Assembly (NCBI GenBank): GCA_016781505.1
Contig: JADDQF010000039.1
Coordinates: 1 to 32,771, forward strand
Reading direction: 5' to 3'
Source: a bacterium
GTDB lineage: Bacteria > Chloroflexota > Chloroflexia > Chloroflexales > Kallotenuaceae
DNA length: 32,771 bases
The notes beneath the pieces are model-generated. The model worked only from the letters and a program-made list of their open reading frames with translations. It did no database searches and was not told where the DNA came from. Made by a program: the position numbers and the translations under genes. Positions 26,724-32,771 of the stretch are shown here, piece by piece (within the stretch, counting starts at the first letter, position 1; every line of letters starts with the position of its first letter).

Positions 26724-26984
26724 ATGGGGTTTTTGGATAATCTGCTGGGCCGAAAACGCGAAACCAGCTCCACGATCGCCAAAGAGCGCCTGCTCACGGT
26801 GCTCGTCCACGACCGCGTGAAGCTCACGCCCGACGACATGGAAGCCATGCGTGCCGAGATCATCGCCGTCATCTCCAAGTATGTTGATATTGCCGATCCG
26901 GAAGCGATCGACGTGTCGCTGCTGCGGGGCGAAGAAAGTGATCATCTCAAAGCAGACATTCCCGTACGTCGTACCCGTAACTAA
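26724..26984 (+). CDS. minE: Cell-division topological specificity factor MinE
   Basis: An 86-residue MinE of normal size. The membrane-targeting N-terminus MGFLDNLLGRK is followed by the MinD-activating helix AKERLLTVLVHDR and the dimerisation half with EIIAVISKYVDIADPEAIDVSLL. It stimulates MinD ATPase and so drives pole-to-pole oscillation. AAGGA lies 8 nt upstream. The full minCDE set is present, so spatial control by oscillation is plausible in this organism. The AI-2E permease gene starts 8 nt after the stop. Confidence 0.95.
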   Translation: MGFLDNLLGRKRETSSTIAKERLLTVLVHDRVKLTPDDMEAMRAEIIAVISKYVDIADPEAIDVSLLRGEESDHLKADIPVRRTRN

Positions 26985-26992
26985 GGCAAAGT

Positions 26993-28225
26993 ATGTACCA
27001 GACGCGGATCATCTTTCCGACTTGGGCCAAAGTCGCCACCGTTGCAATCGTGATTGTGCTATCGATCCTGCTGCTGCGGACTGTGGGCGGTTTACTCAAT
27101 CCGTTTATCTGGGCGATCATCACCGCCTATCTGTTCAACCCCCTGGTAACGGCGTTGCACAACCGGACGCGCATCGGCCGGCTCTGGTGGGTATTGCTGT
27201 TGTACGTGATCGCTGGATTTACGCTGTACCTGGCAGTCAATACCTTGGTGCCGCGCTTAGCCACGCAGTATGGCGAGCTCGTACAAGCGCTGCCCAACTT
27301 TGCCACACGTGTCGAAGAATGGCTCGCCAACAACGGCACCATCACGCTTGGCGGCACGACATTTGATCTCCGGCCGGGCGAGGTGGAGATCGAGAATTTT
27401 TTTGCCGAAATTGGCCGTGAGCTGCCCGCCACAGTGCCGGAGCTGGTGTTCGGCGTATTTGAGCGGATCGTGCTGCTGCTGGTTTATATTGTGGTCACGT
27501 TTTATCTGCTGCTGCAGGCAGAAAGCATCACCGAAAGCATCTATAGCCTGGTACCTGCACCCCAGCGCGCGGAAATCCGGGAGCTTGGCCGTTCGATTGA
27601 CCGGGTCCTGGGCGCGTACATTCGCAGTCAGCTGGTACTGATCGCAATCATGGCAGTGCTGACCTATATTCCGCTCTCGATCCTGGGCGTCCAATACGCG
27701 CTGGTGCTGGCCATTGCAACCGGCTTTTTGGAGATTATTCCGTTTGTCGGGCCATGGACTGCCGCCAGCTCGGCGATGCTCGTGGCGCTGCTCCAATCGA
27801 CGAATACGTTCGGCTGGCACAGCGGCGTGCTGGCGCTGGTCGTCGGCGCGATTTATACCATTTTGCGGCAGGCGGAAGACCATCTGATCATTCCAAATTT
27901 GGTTGGGCGGATCGTTAAGCTGCATCCCGTGATTGTGATCTTTTCGATCTTGGCCGGCGCGGCGATCGGCGGAGCACTGGGACTGCTGATGGCCGTGCCC
28001 ATCGCGGCGACGATCAAGATTATTCTGGCCTATCTGTACTCCAAGCTGGTGGATTCGCCCACGCCGTTGGAAGCCGTGAATGCCCAAGAGCACCACATGT
28101 TGGACGATCCGCCCGCGCCGGTTGCTGCACCCCGCGGCCACGGCGATTTAACCGAGCAGCTCAGCGCTCCACCTAAAGCACCACAGCAGCGTCCAGGATC
28201 AGCGGATGGACATTCGTCAAGCTAG
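26993..28225 (+). CDS. AI-2E family transporter (PF01594-type permease)
   Basis: A 410-residue polytopic protein with about eight hydrophobic segments. It has the AI-2E family pattern: NPFIWAIITAYLFNPLV near the start, a soluble loop, the sequence IRSQLVLIAIMAVLTYIPL, and the typical LEIIPFVGPWTAASSAML and IPNLVGRIVKLHPVIVIFSILAGAAIGGALGLLMAVPIAA. The family includes the TqsA quorum-signal exporter and Na+/H+ antiporters, so the substrate is open. The last 60 residues are Pro- and Ala-rich and probably cytoplasmic. AAGG lies 6-7 nt before the ATG. Its 3' end overlaps the GNAT gene by 20 nt, suggesting coupled translation; a link with the min genes is positional only. Confidence 0.88.
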   Translation: MYQTRIIFPTWAKVATVAIVIVLSILLLRTVGGLLNPFIWAIITAYLFNPLVTALHNRTRIGRLWWVLLLYVIAGFTLYLAVNTLVPRLATQYGELVQALPNFATRVEEWLANNGTITLGGTTFDLRPGEVEIENFFAEIGRELPATVPELVFGVFERIVLLLVYIVVTFYLLLQAESITESIYSLVPAPQRAEIRELGRSIDRVLGAYIRSQLVLIAIMAVLTYIPLSILGVQYALVLAIATGFLEIIPFVGPWTAASSAMLVALLQSTNTFGWHSGVLALVVGAIYTILRQAEDHLIIPNLVGRIVKLHPVIVIFSILAGAAIGGALGLLMAVPIAATIKIILAYLYSKLVDSPTPLEAVNAQEHHMLDDPPAPVAAPRGHGDLTEQLSAPPKAPQQRPGSADGHSSS

Positions 28226-28748
28226 TCCGGATGATCTTGAACGGTGCCAGGCACTGTCACCACGCGTCCGGAACACACATGTTTGGCAATTGCGCCTGGT
28301 CCATGATCCGATGACGCCCCAGGCAACCGACGAGCTCGGCGGCACACTCCACCGTTCACGCTTGCCGCGCTCGATTGTGGTCGGCCCGGCCAGCGGCGAG
28401 TCGCTCCAAGACCTATGGTCGCGGGCGGCTGATGTTCTGGTTGCCGAAGATGGGCCAGATGTTGTGGGGTATGTGATCCTGAACGCCAGCGAACACGGGC
28501 CGCAGGTGGAGATTGCGCGGCTGGTTGTTGCGCCAGCCGCCCGGCAAAACCGCGTCGGCAGCCGGATGCTGAGCGCGGCCGCGCAGTGGGGGATGGCCTA
28601 TCAGCGCCCAACGCTTGTCGGGCATTGCTCAACCCGCAACGACGTGGCCGCGCGCTTTTATCAGCGGTGGGGCTTTCGCTTTGCCGGATACAGTGAAGCT
28701 TTTTATCCCCGCGGCGAGATCGCGCTCTTTTTTTACCGAGCGCTATAG
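28206..28748 (+). CDS. GNAT-family N-acetyltransferase
   Basis: A 180-residue protein. The C-terminal half has the GNAT core: a beta-4 strand VEIARLVVAPAAR and the acetyl-CoA pyrophosphate loop QNRVGSRML (R/Q-x-x-G-x pattern), then NDVAARFYQRWGFRFAGYSEAF, the usual motif B. The N-terminus reads IRQASPDDLERC, also typical. The acceptor (small molecule or protein) is unknown. ATG 28206 lies inside the end of the AI-2E gene and is preceded by AGGA 7 nt upstream. The stop codon runs straight into a heptamer repeat tract. Confidence 0.85.
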   Translation: MDIRQASPDDLERCQALSPRVRNTHVWQLRLVHDPMTPQATDELGGTLHRSRLPRSIVVGPASGESLQDLWSRAADVLVAEDGPDVVGYVILNASEHGPQVEIARLVVAPAARQNRVGSRMLSAAAQWGMAYQRPTLVGHCSTRNDVAARFYQRWGFRFAGYSEAFYPRGEIALFFYRAL

Positions 28749-28817
28749 GCAACAGGCAACAGCTGTCAGCCGTCAGCCGTCAGCTGTCAGGTTTCAGCTG
28801 TCAGCCGTCAGCCGTCA
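28748..28817. repeat. Heptanucleotide repeat tract C (10 units) touching the GNAT stop codon
   Basis: Ten 7-nt units in mRNA sense: GGCAACA twice, then GCTGTCA, GCCGTCA, GCCGTCA, GCTGTCA, GGTTTCA, GCTGTCA, GCCGTCA, GCCGTCA. The first unit begins with the last base of the TAG stop, as in tract B. The tract fills most of the 98-nt gap between the convergent GNAT and guaA genes. Confidence 0.92.
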
Positions 28818-28846
28818 GCTTAGGAACTAGCACCCATGTCTGGGGA

Positions 28847-30391
28847 CTATTCCCACTCGATCGTGGCCGGCGGCTTCGATGTGATGTCATACACAACGCG
28901 GTTAACGCCCTGCACTTCATTCACGATCCGGTTGGCCGCGCGCTGCAGCAGCTCGGCCGGCAGCTTAGCCCAATCGGCCGTCATAAAATCTTCGGTGGTT
29001 ACGGCCCGCAGGGCGATCGCCTCCGCATAGGTGCGGTAGTCGCCCATCACACCGACGCTCTGCACCGGCAGCAGCACCGCAAACGCTTGTTGCACATCGC
29101 GGTACAGCCCGAACCGCTGCAGCTCCTGCTGAAAGATTGCGTCGGCGCGGCGTAACGTTTCGGCGCGCTCGTGCGTCACAGGGCCAAGGATTCGGACGGC
29201 CAGGCCCGGACCGGGGAAGGGATGGCGCCAAACCCACGCTTCGGGTAAGCCCAGCTCCAGGCCGACTGCGCGCACCTCATCCTTGAACAAATAGCGCAGT
29301 GGCTCGACCAGCTGCAGCTGCATATCCGCGGGCAGGCCACCTACATTATGATGCGTTTTGATCTTGGCGGCGACATTGCGATCCGCTGCCGTACTCTCGA
29401 TCACATCGGGATATAGCGTGCCCTGGGCTAAAAACTGCACATTGCCGAGCGCTTGAGCTTCCCGCTCAAAGATGCGGACGAATTTTTCCCCAATGATCTT
29501 GCGTTTCGCTTCCGGATCGGCCACTCCTTCGAGCGCATCCAAGAAATCTTCAGCGGCATTCACGGCCACCAGCGGAATATGCAGGTGGTTGCGGAAAGTC
29601 TCGATCACCTGCTCGGCCTCACCCAGCCGCAACAGCCCGGTATCCACAAAAATACAGGTCAGCTGCTCGCCCACCGCCTTGCCGATCAGCGCCGCCGCCA
29701 CGGCCGAGTCGACTCCGCCGCTGAGGCCGCAGATTACTCGGCCAGCCCCAACCTGAGCCCGAATACGCGCGATCGCCTGCTCAGCAATTGCCTCAGGCGT
29801 CCAGCCACCAACGCAGCCACACACCCGATACGCAAAATTACGAATCAGCTCGCGGCCGTGCGCCGTATGCACCACCTCGGGATGGAACTGGAGGCCGTAC
29901 CAGCGCCGCTGTTCATCGCCCATCGCGGCGTAGGGTGAGTTGGGCGAGTGCGCGATGGGCTGAAAGCCACTGGGCAAGCGCGTCAGCTTATCGCCGTGAC
30001 TCATCCAGACCCGTTGCTGCAGACCCAGGGCGGCGAACAACGGCGACTCCGGATGCGCCACCGTGATATCCGCCGGGCCATATTCGCGCTCCGTTGATGC
30101 TTCCACGCTGCCGTCAAGCGCGTGCGCCATGGCCTGCATACCGTAACAAATCCCCAGCACCGGCAAGTCGCCATTCCGAACCCAGGTTGGCAGCTGGGGC
30201 GCGCCGGGAGCATACACACTTGCGGGTCCACCGGACAGCACGACGCCTTTGGGCTGAAGGGCGGCAGCCTGCGTCCCATCGGCATGAAACGGCAGGAGTT
30301 CGCTATACACACCAGCCTCGCGCAGCCGCCGCACAATCAACTGGCTATACTGCGAGCCAAAATCAAGCACAATAATCGCTTCATCGGGCAT
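28847..30391 (-). CDS. guaA: GMP synthase (glutamine-hydrolysing)
   Basis: A 514-residue two-domain enzyme of normal length. The class I glutamine amidotransferase has Cys82 in [12 protein letters not shown] and His170 and Glu172 in [10 protein letters not shown]. The ATP pyrophosphatase has the PP-loop SGGVDS at 224-229. The C-terminal dimerisation domain ends [17 protein letters not shown], the highly conserved GuaA terminus. It aminates XMP to GMP. GGTGA lies 6 nt before ATG 30391. A promoter is visible at 30440-30468. It is convergent with the GNAT gene and stands alone. Confidence 0.97.
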   Translation of the reverse strand: MPDEAIIVLDFGSQYSQLIVRRLREAGVYSELLPFHADGTQAAALQPKGVVLSGGPASVYAPGAPQLPTWVRNGDLPVLGICYGMQAMAHALDGSVEASTEREYGPADITVAHPESPLFAALGLQQRVWMSHGDKLTRLPSGFQPIAHSPNSPYAAMGDEQRRWYGLQFHPEVVHTAHGRELIRNFAYRVCGCVGGWTPEAIAEQAIARIRAQVGAGRVICGLSGGVDSAVAAALIGKAVGEQLTCIFVDTGLLRLGEAEQVIETFRNHLHIPLVAVNAAEDFLDALEGVADPEAKRKIIGEKFVRIFEREAQALGNVQFLAQGTLYPDVIESTAADRNVAAKIKTHHNVGGLPADMQLQLVEPLRYLFKDEVRAVGLELGLPEAWVWRHPFPGPGLAVRILGPVTHERAETLRRADAIFQQELQRFGLYRDVQQAFAVLLPVQSVGVMGDYRTYAEAIALRAVTTEDFMTADWAKLPAELLQRAANRIVNEVQGVNRVVYDITSKPPATIEWE

Positions 30392-30439
30392 ATATCACCA
30401 TAAGCTCATTCATCAGCAGCACCAGAAAGCGCCGTCCGC

Positions 30440-30468
30440 AGTGTAGCACGCGGGCTGGTGACCGACAA
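30440..30468 (-). promoter_or_regulatory. Promoter of guaA
   Basis: On the minus strand TTGTCG, a 17-nt spacer and TACACT, with TGC giving an extended -10. The start near 30433 leaves a leader of about 42 nt. No purine-riboswitch core was recognised in it. Confidence 0.6.
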
Positions 30469-30482
30469 CAAATGGCGCTTAC

Positions 30483-30511
30483 TTGACACAGATTGCGCGG
30501 TCTCCTAGGAT
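30483..30511 (+). promoter_or_regulatory. Promoter pointing to the DuOB gene
   Basis: TTGACA (consensus -35), a 17-nt spacer and TAGGAT. It diverges from the guaA promoter with 14 nt between the -35 elements. The start near 30518 lies about 290 nt before the DuOB start codon. In the stretch 30518-30804 I see no supported gene or known RNA. Confidence 0.55.
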
Positions 30512-30804
30512 ATGTCACAGATAACGGCTGGCGGCGACCACAGTAGCTGTCCCCTTCTCAGGCGTTGGTGAGTCGTGCTCCTGTATGTGGCGCACATGGT
30601 AGTCGTCGGCAATGTGCAGTGGGCAGTTCGAGCAACAACCGTTGGCGCGGGTACAGGCGCTGCAACGTTCCAGTCCCCAGCAGACGGCGGAAGTTCTGCC
30701 CGGCTGACGAGCAGGTGTACGCGCTGAACCTGACTGCGGCCGGCTGCTACGCCGATAGGTTGCCCACATGTTGTGTGTTATGGTTACATGGTTGGGAGTA
30801 GCGT

Positions 30805-31491
30805 GTGCTGACTGATGTCTTAGTTCTAGGCATCGGGCGCGTCCGCAACAACTACAGTGTTGCAGGCATGACCACCGAGCCGGACCCAATCACCGGGCGA
30901 CGTTGGGTGCGCCCGATCAAGCTTGGCCTGCCGTTGACCCGGGATGACCTCCACTATCAAGACGGGGCGCCGATCCGCCTGGGCGACGTGGTGCAAGTTG
31001 ACGTTGTTGAGCCCCAACCGCAACCACCGCACATCGAAAATGTCGTGGTTAACTGGGACGCGGGCGTGCTCTTTATTCGCGATCTGACCGAGGCCCGCCG
31101 CGCAGCCTTTTTCCCGAAGCATGTGGATCCCGAGCCACTTGCCGTTCTGGGTCGGCAGCCGCGCCGTTCATTATGTCTTCTCAAACCGGACAGTGTCGAA
31201 GCGGTGTTTAGCTATGACGTCGAGACCGAGCGCTTTGAGGCACGCCTGATGCCCCGCATTGGCGGATTGTATAGCGAGGACGGCATTCCCGTCTTTGATC
31301 CCTTCTGGCTGCAATGGGGCCGTGATTATCTCGGCGACAAAGAGTTCGACCAGATCGACAGCGACGATCTCCGCCGTATGTTGGGCGAAATGTATCTGAC
31401 GTTGGCCCTCAATGCCCGTAGCCGCGTGCAAATCATTGGCGTCCACACCGTGCCCAACTACGCGCTCAACGTCGACGAAACGACGTTGTAG
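30805..31491 (+). CDS. Dual OB-fold (DuOB) domain protein
   Basis: A 228-residue protein consisting of the whole DuOB module and nothing else. The first half reads DVLVLGIGRVRNNYSVAGMT, GRRWVRPIK, then LGDVVQVDVVEPQPQPPHIENVVV, which parallels the DuOB pattern (start strand, small-residue AG, W-[IV]-RP, a D-[IV]-V strand and the P-x-x-x-ENV ending). The second half has SLCLLKPDSVEAVFSYD, PVFDPFWLQWGRDYL, then MYLTLALNARSRVQIIGVHTV, like the second OB-fold. DuOB proteins are predicted nucleic-acid or nucleotide binders found near conflict-type genes; no function is proven. GTG 30805 has GGGAG 6 nt upstream. Neighbours give no defence context here. Confidence 0.68.
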   Translation: MLTDVLVLGIGRVRNNYSVAGMTTEPDPITGRRWVRPIKLGLPLTRDDLHYQDGAPIRLGDVVQVDVVEPQPQPPHIENVVVNWDAGVLFIRDLTEARRAAFFPKHVDPEPLAVLGRQPRRSLCLLKPDSVEAVFSYDVETERFEARLMPRIGGLYSEDGIPVFDPFWLQWGRDYLGDKEFDQIDSDDLRRMLGEMYLTLALNARSRVQIIGVHTVPNYALNVDETTL

Positions 31492-31650
31492 CCGCGCATG
31501 AAGACTCCATCGCACAAAGTAACGGCAACTGGCGGCAAACGAGGCTAGCGGTACGTAGCTTGCAAGTCCTGACGATATACCGAGCTCGGCCGAACGGAGG
31601 TGGGCTGCGGTTACGTCCATTGGAACTATGTGCATTCAAAGGAGATTGCG

Positions 31651-31869
31651 ATGAGCGACGCATCAAATCATGAGAACACAGGAGCAACCAATCCGCGCTT
31701 CGACCATTTGGATAACATGGAGCGCGTCTACGCGCCCGAGCAGGTGCCGAATAACGCGATCCCGGAGCATGAAGTTGATGCTGACAAGGGCACGGATGCG
31801 TCCACCGGAGCAGGTGACGCCGGCCCGCTTGGCGGTGGAACGTCCGACGCAACGCGCGGCAACAGCTAG
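31651..31869 (+). CDS. Small acidic hydrophilic protein (72 aa)
   Basis: A 72-residue ORF with an excellent ribosome site (AAAGGAG, 6 nt before ATG 31651), so translation is likely. The sequence is rich in Asp, Glu, Asn, Gly and Thr and lacks hydrophobic stretches (for example PEHEVDADKGTDASTGAGDAGPL), so it is probably disordered. No cysteines or known motif are seen. I do not recognise a family; small acidic proteins of this kind include stress-related ones, but nothing here proves that. It lies 159 nt after the DuOB gene and 86 nt before a 40-bp palindrome. Confidence 0.7.
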   Translation: MSDASNHENTGATNPRFDHLDNMERVYAPEQVPNNAIPEHEVDADKGTDASTGAGDAGPLGGGTSDATRGNS

Positions 31870-31955
31870 GTTCTGCTGACGGTACCCACTGCAGTGCCAG
31901 CTGCATGGGTCCGGCGGCCAGGTGTTGATCCGGTGCGGTGTTCACGACCCAGCTT

Positions 31956-31995
31956 CGCGGCGCAATTGTGTCAGCTGACACAATTGCGCCGCGAG
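31956..31995. repeat. Perfect 40-bp palindrome without a loop
   Basis: The 20 bases at 31956-31975 (beginning TCGCGGCGC, ending TGTGTCAG) are followed at once by their exact reverse complement at 31976-31995. The centre is CAG|CTG. It may act as a bidirectional terminator or as a protein-binding site; it lacks a T-run. Confidence 0.9.
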
Positions 31996-32030
31996 CGGCA
32001 TACATTCGGTAATTTGAGTTTTCCCCGTTA

Positions 32031-32060
32031 GCGGGACGGCAAGGCGTGACCGTCCCGCTG
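32031..32060. terminator. Hairpin downstream of the palindrome
   Basis: AGCGGGACGG and CCGTCCCGCT form a perfect 10-bp stem with a 10-nt loop. The tail GCTTGTTGTC is only moderately T-rich, and on the minus side the flank is AACGGGGAAAA. It probably insulates the upstream small gene from the next promoter. Confidence 0.5.
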
Positions 32061-32065
32061 CTTGT

Positions 32066-32097
32066 TGTCTGGCGTGCGCCAGCGTCAGGTTATACTG
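32066..32097 (+). promoter_or_regulatory. Possible promoter with an operator-like inverted repeat
   Basis: TATACT at 32092-32097 with TTGTCT 20 nt upstream, a long spacer. Between them lies a perfect inverted repeat, CTGGCG-TG-CGCCAG, at 32070-32083, well placed for a repressor or spacer-altering activator. The start codon of the next gene is 62 nt downstream. Confidence 0.35.
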
Positions 32098-32158
32098 GAG
32101 ATGCAAGCAAGTAGCAATGCGCGTAGTTGCGCGGATACGCGAAGGTTAGAGCATTATT

Positions 32159-32771
32159 ATGACAAATCGTGCTTCTCCCAGGCCATCACCCGACCGCCCA
32201 TCACCCCGCCCACCGTCAATCGCGATTGCATTTCGGACGTTTGCCCGTACGCTGCGCCACGGCTATGACAATCTTGGCACGCTCGTGCTGGTAAGCCTAT
32301 GCTGGTACGTTGGCGCGCTGCTGATCGTGCCGCTCGGGGCGGTAACAGCCGGGCTGCACCGCGTTGTGTTGCCGATGACGGAAGAGCGTGTGCCACAATG
32401 GCGCGCATTTTTTGCCAACCTGCGCAGCGATTTCCGCTGGAGCTCGGCGCTGATCGTAACGTTGCTTGGCGGCATCCTGCTGCTGCAAGCCAACATCAAC
32501 TTTTATGCAGGATCTCCAAACCAGATCGTGCGCTGGCTGTCCATTCCATTCAGCACCTTGATGCTGGTCTGGCTGGGCTCCAACCTGTATGCGTTTCCGC
32601 TTGCACTGCGCCAGGAAGATCGCCGTCTGCGCACAACGCTGCGTAACGCCATTGTGCTCGTGATTTCGAATGCACCCGGCGTGCTGGTGTCGATGGTACT
32701 CCTCGTGCTACTGGTGGTTCTGCTCGTCGTGCTGCCGCCGCTGTTTCTGGTATTGCCGGGCGTGGTAGCAC
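32159..32771 (+). CDS. YesL/DUF624-like membrane protein, cut by the window edge
   Basis: From ATG 32159 the frame is open for 204 codons to the end of the window. A polar, Pro/Arg/Ser-rich head (ASPRPSPDRPSPRPPS) is followed by AFRTFARTLRHGYDNLGTLVLVSLCWYVGALLIVPLGAVTAGLHRVV and at least four hydrophobic segments. The order of a first helix, a P-x-GA-x-TAGLHRV stretch and a WRAFFANLRSDFRWS segment matches YesL (DUF624) proteins, often found with sugar-use genes in Firmicutes. The role is unknown. The ribosome site is weak (AAGG about 13 nt upstream). The C-terminus lies outside the window. Confidence 0.65.
   Translation, partial: MTNRASPRPSPDRPSPRPPSIAIAFRTFARTLRHGYDNLGTLVLVSLCWYVGALLIVPLGAVTAGLHRVVLPMTEERVPQWRAFFANLRSDFRWSSALIVTLLGGILLLQANINFYAGSPNQIVRWLSIPFSTLMLVWLGSNLYAFPLALRQEDRRLRTTLRNAIVLVISNAPGVLVSMVLLVLLVVLLVVLPPLFLVLPGVVA

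Noticed and set aside
26993-28225. AI-2E permease as proof of quorum sensing
   Set aside because: No luxS or lsr gene is in the window, and many family members move other solutes.
30565-30801. Plus-strand frame of 78 codons upstream of the DuOB gene
   Set aside because: It has no ribosome site and an Arg/Cys-rich product without recognisable pattern. It is more likely an untranslated leader.
30518-30804. A known structured RNA (RNase P, tmRNA, SRP RNA or a purine riboswitch)
   Set aside because: None of their conserved cores was found by eye, and the tRNA-like end of tmRNA is absent.
31956-31995. Phage or integron attachment site at the palindrome
   Set aside because: No integrase, direct flanking repeat or cassette-like gene is nearby.

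Overview
The window is GC-rich bacterial chromosome of ordinary housekeeping character, with no phage, IS element or CRISPR array visible. Gene content and order suggest a Chloroflexota bacterium (class Chloroflexia): mreBCD-mrdA followed directly by minCDE, a long VanW-domain protein, a FadN-type beta-oxidation operon, and period-7 repeat tracts between genes. This placement is inference from context; no rRNA or other marker gene is present.

Left part (1-7.2 kb, mostly minus strand). The N-terminal part of a zinc alcohol dehydrogenase runs off the left edge. It is followed by the decayed 3' end of a short-chain dehydrogenase and an ICMT-like membrane methyltransferase. Next is a fatty-acid oxidation operon read right to left: acyl-CoA dehydrogenase, a truncated haloacid-dehalogenase fragment, fadN and fadA (thiolase). 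It has a good promoter upstream at 6535-6563. The 329-nt gap between fadN and fadA is filled with heptanucleotide tandem repeats and a degenerate copy of the fadN 3' end. A divergent two-CBS-domain gene lies at 6728.

Middle part (7.3-19.7 kb). A minus-strand unit holds a 33-codon membrane miniprotein and a VanW-family protein, and rfbC follows. On the plus strand are a DHH-type predicted phosphoesterase, threonine aldolase, and a nucleotide-sugar group: GDP-mannose-type SDR, manC, a second nucleotidyltransferase and a phosphohexomutase. Two tRNA-Ser genes (UGA and GCU) share a near-consensus promoter and a strong terminator. A polytopic GT-C-like glycosyltransferase is divergent from mreB. 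These genes together look like supply and use of activated sugars for surface polysaccharide.

Right part (19.8-32.8 kb). mreB-mreC-mreD-mrdA (cell elongation) is followed by minC-minD-minE (division-site selection), an AI-2E family permease and a GNAT acetyltransferase, all on the plus strand. guaA converges on the GNAT gene across another heptamer repeat tract. Right of guaA, a divergent promoter pair leads to a dual-OB-fold (DuOB) protein with a roughly 290-nt leader. After that come a 72-aa acidic hydrophilic protein, a perfect 40-bp palindrome, and the start of a YesL/DUF624-like membrane protein cut by the window edge.

No wholly new multi-gene system could be supported. The most distinctive signals are the heptamer tracts that begin inside stop codons, the DuOB gene with its long leader, the 40-bp palindrome, the overlapping divergent mreB/glycosyltransferase promoters, and two decayed gene remnants.
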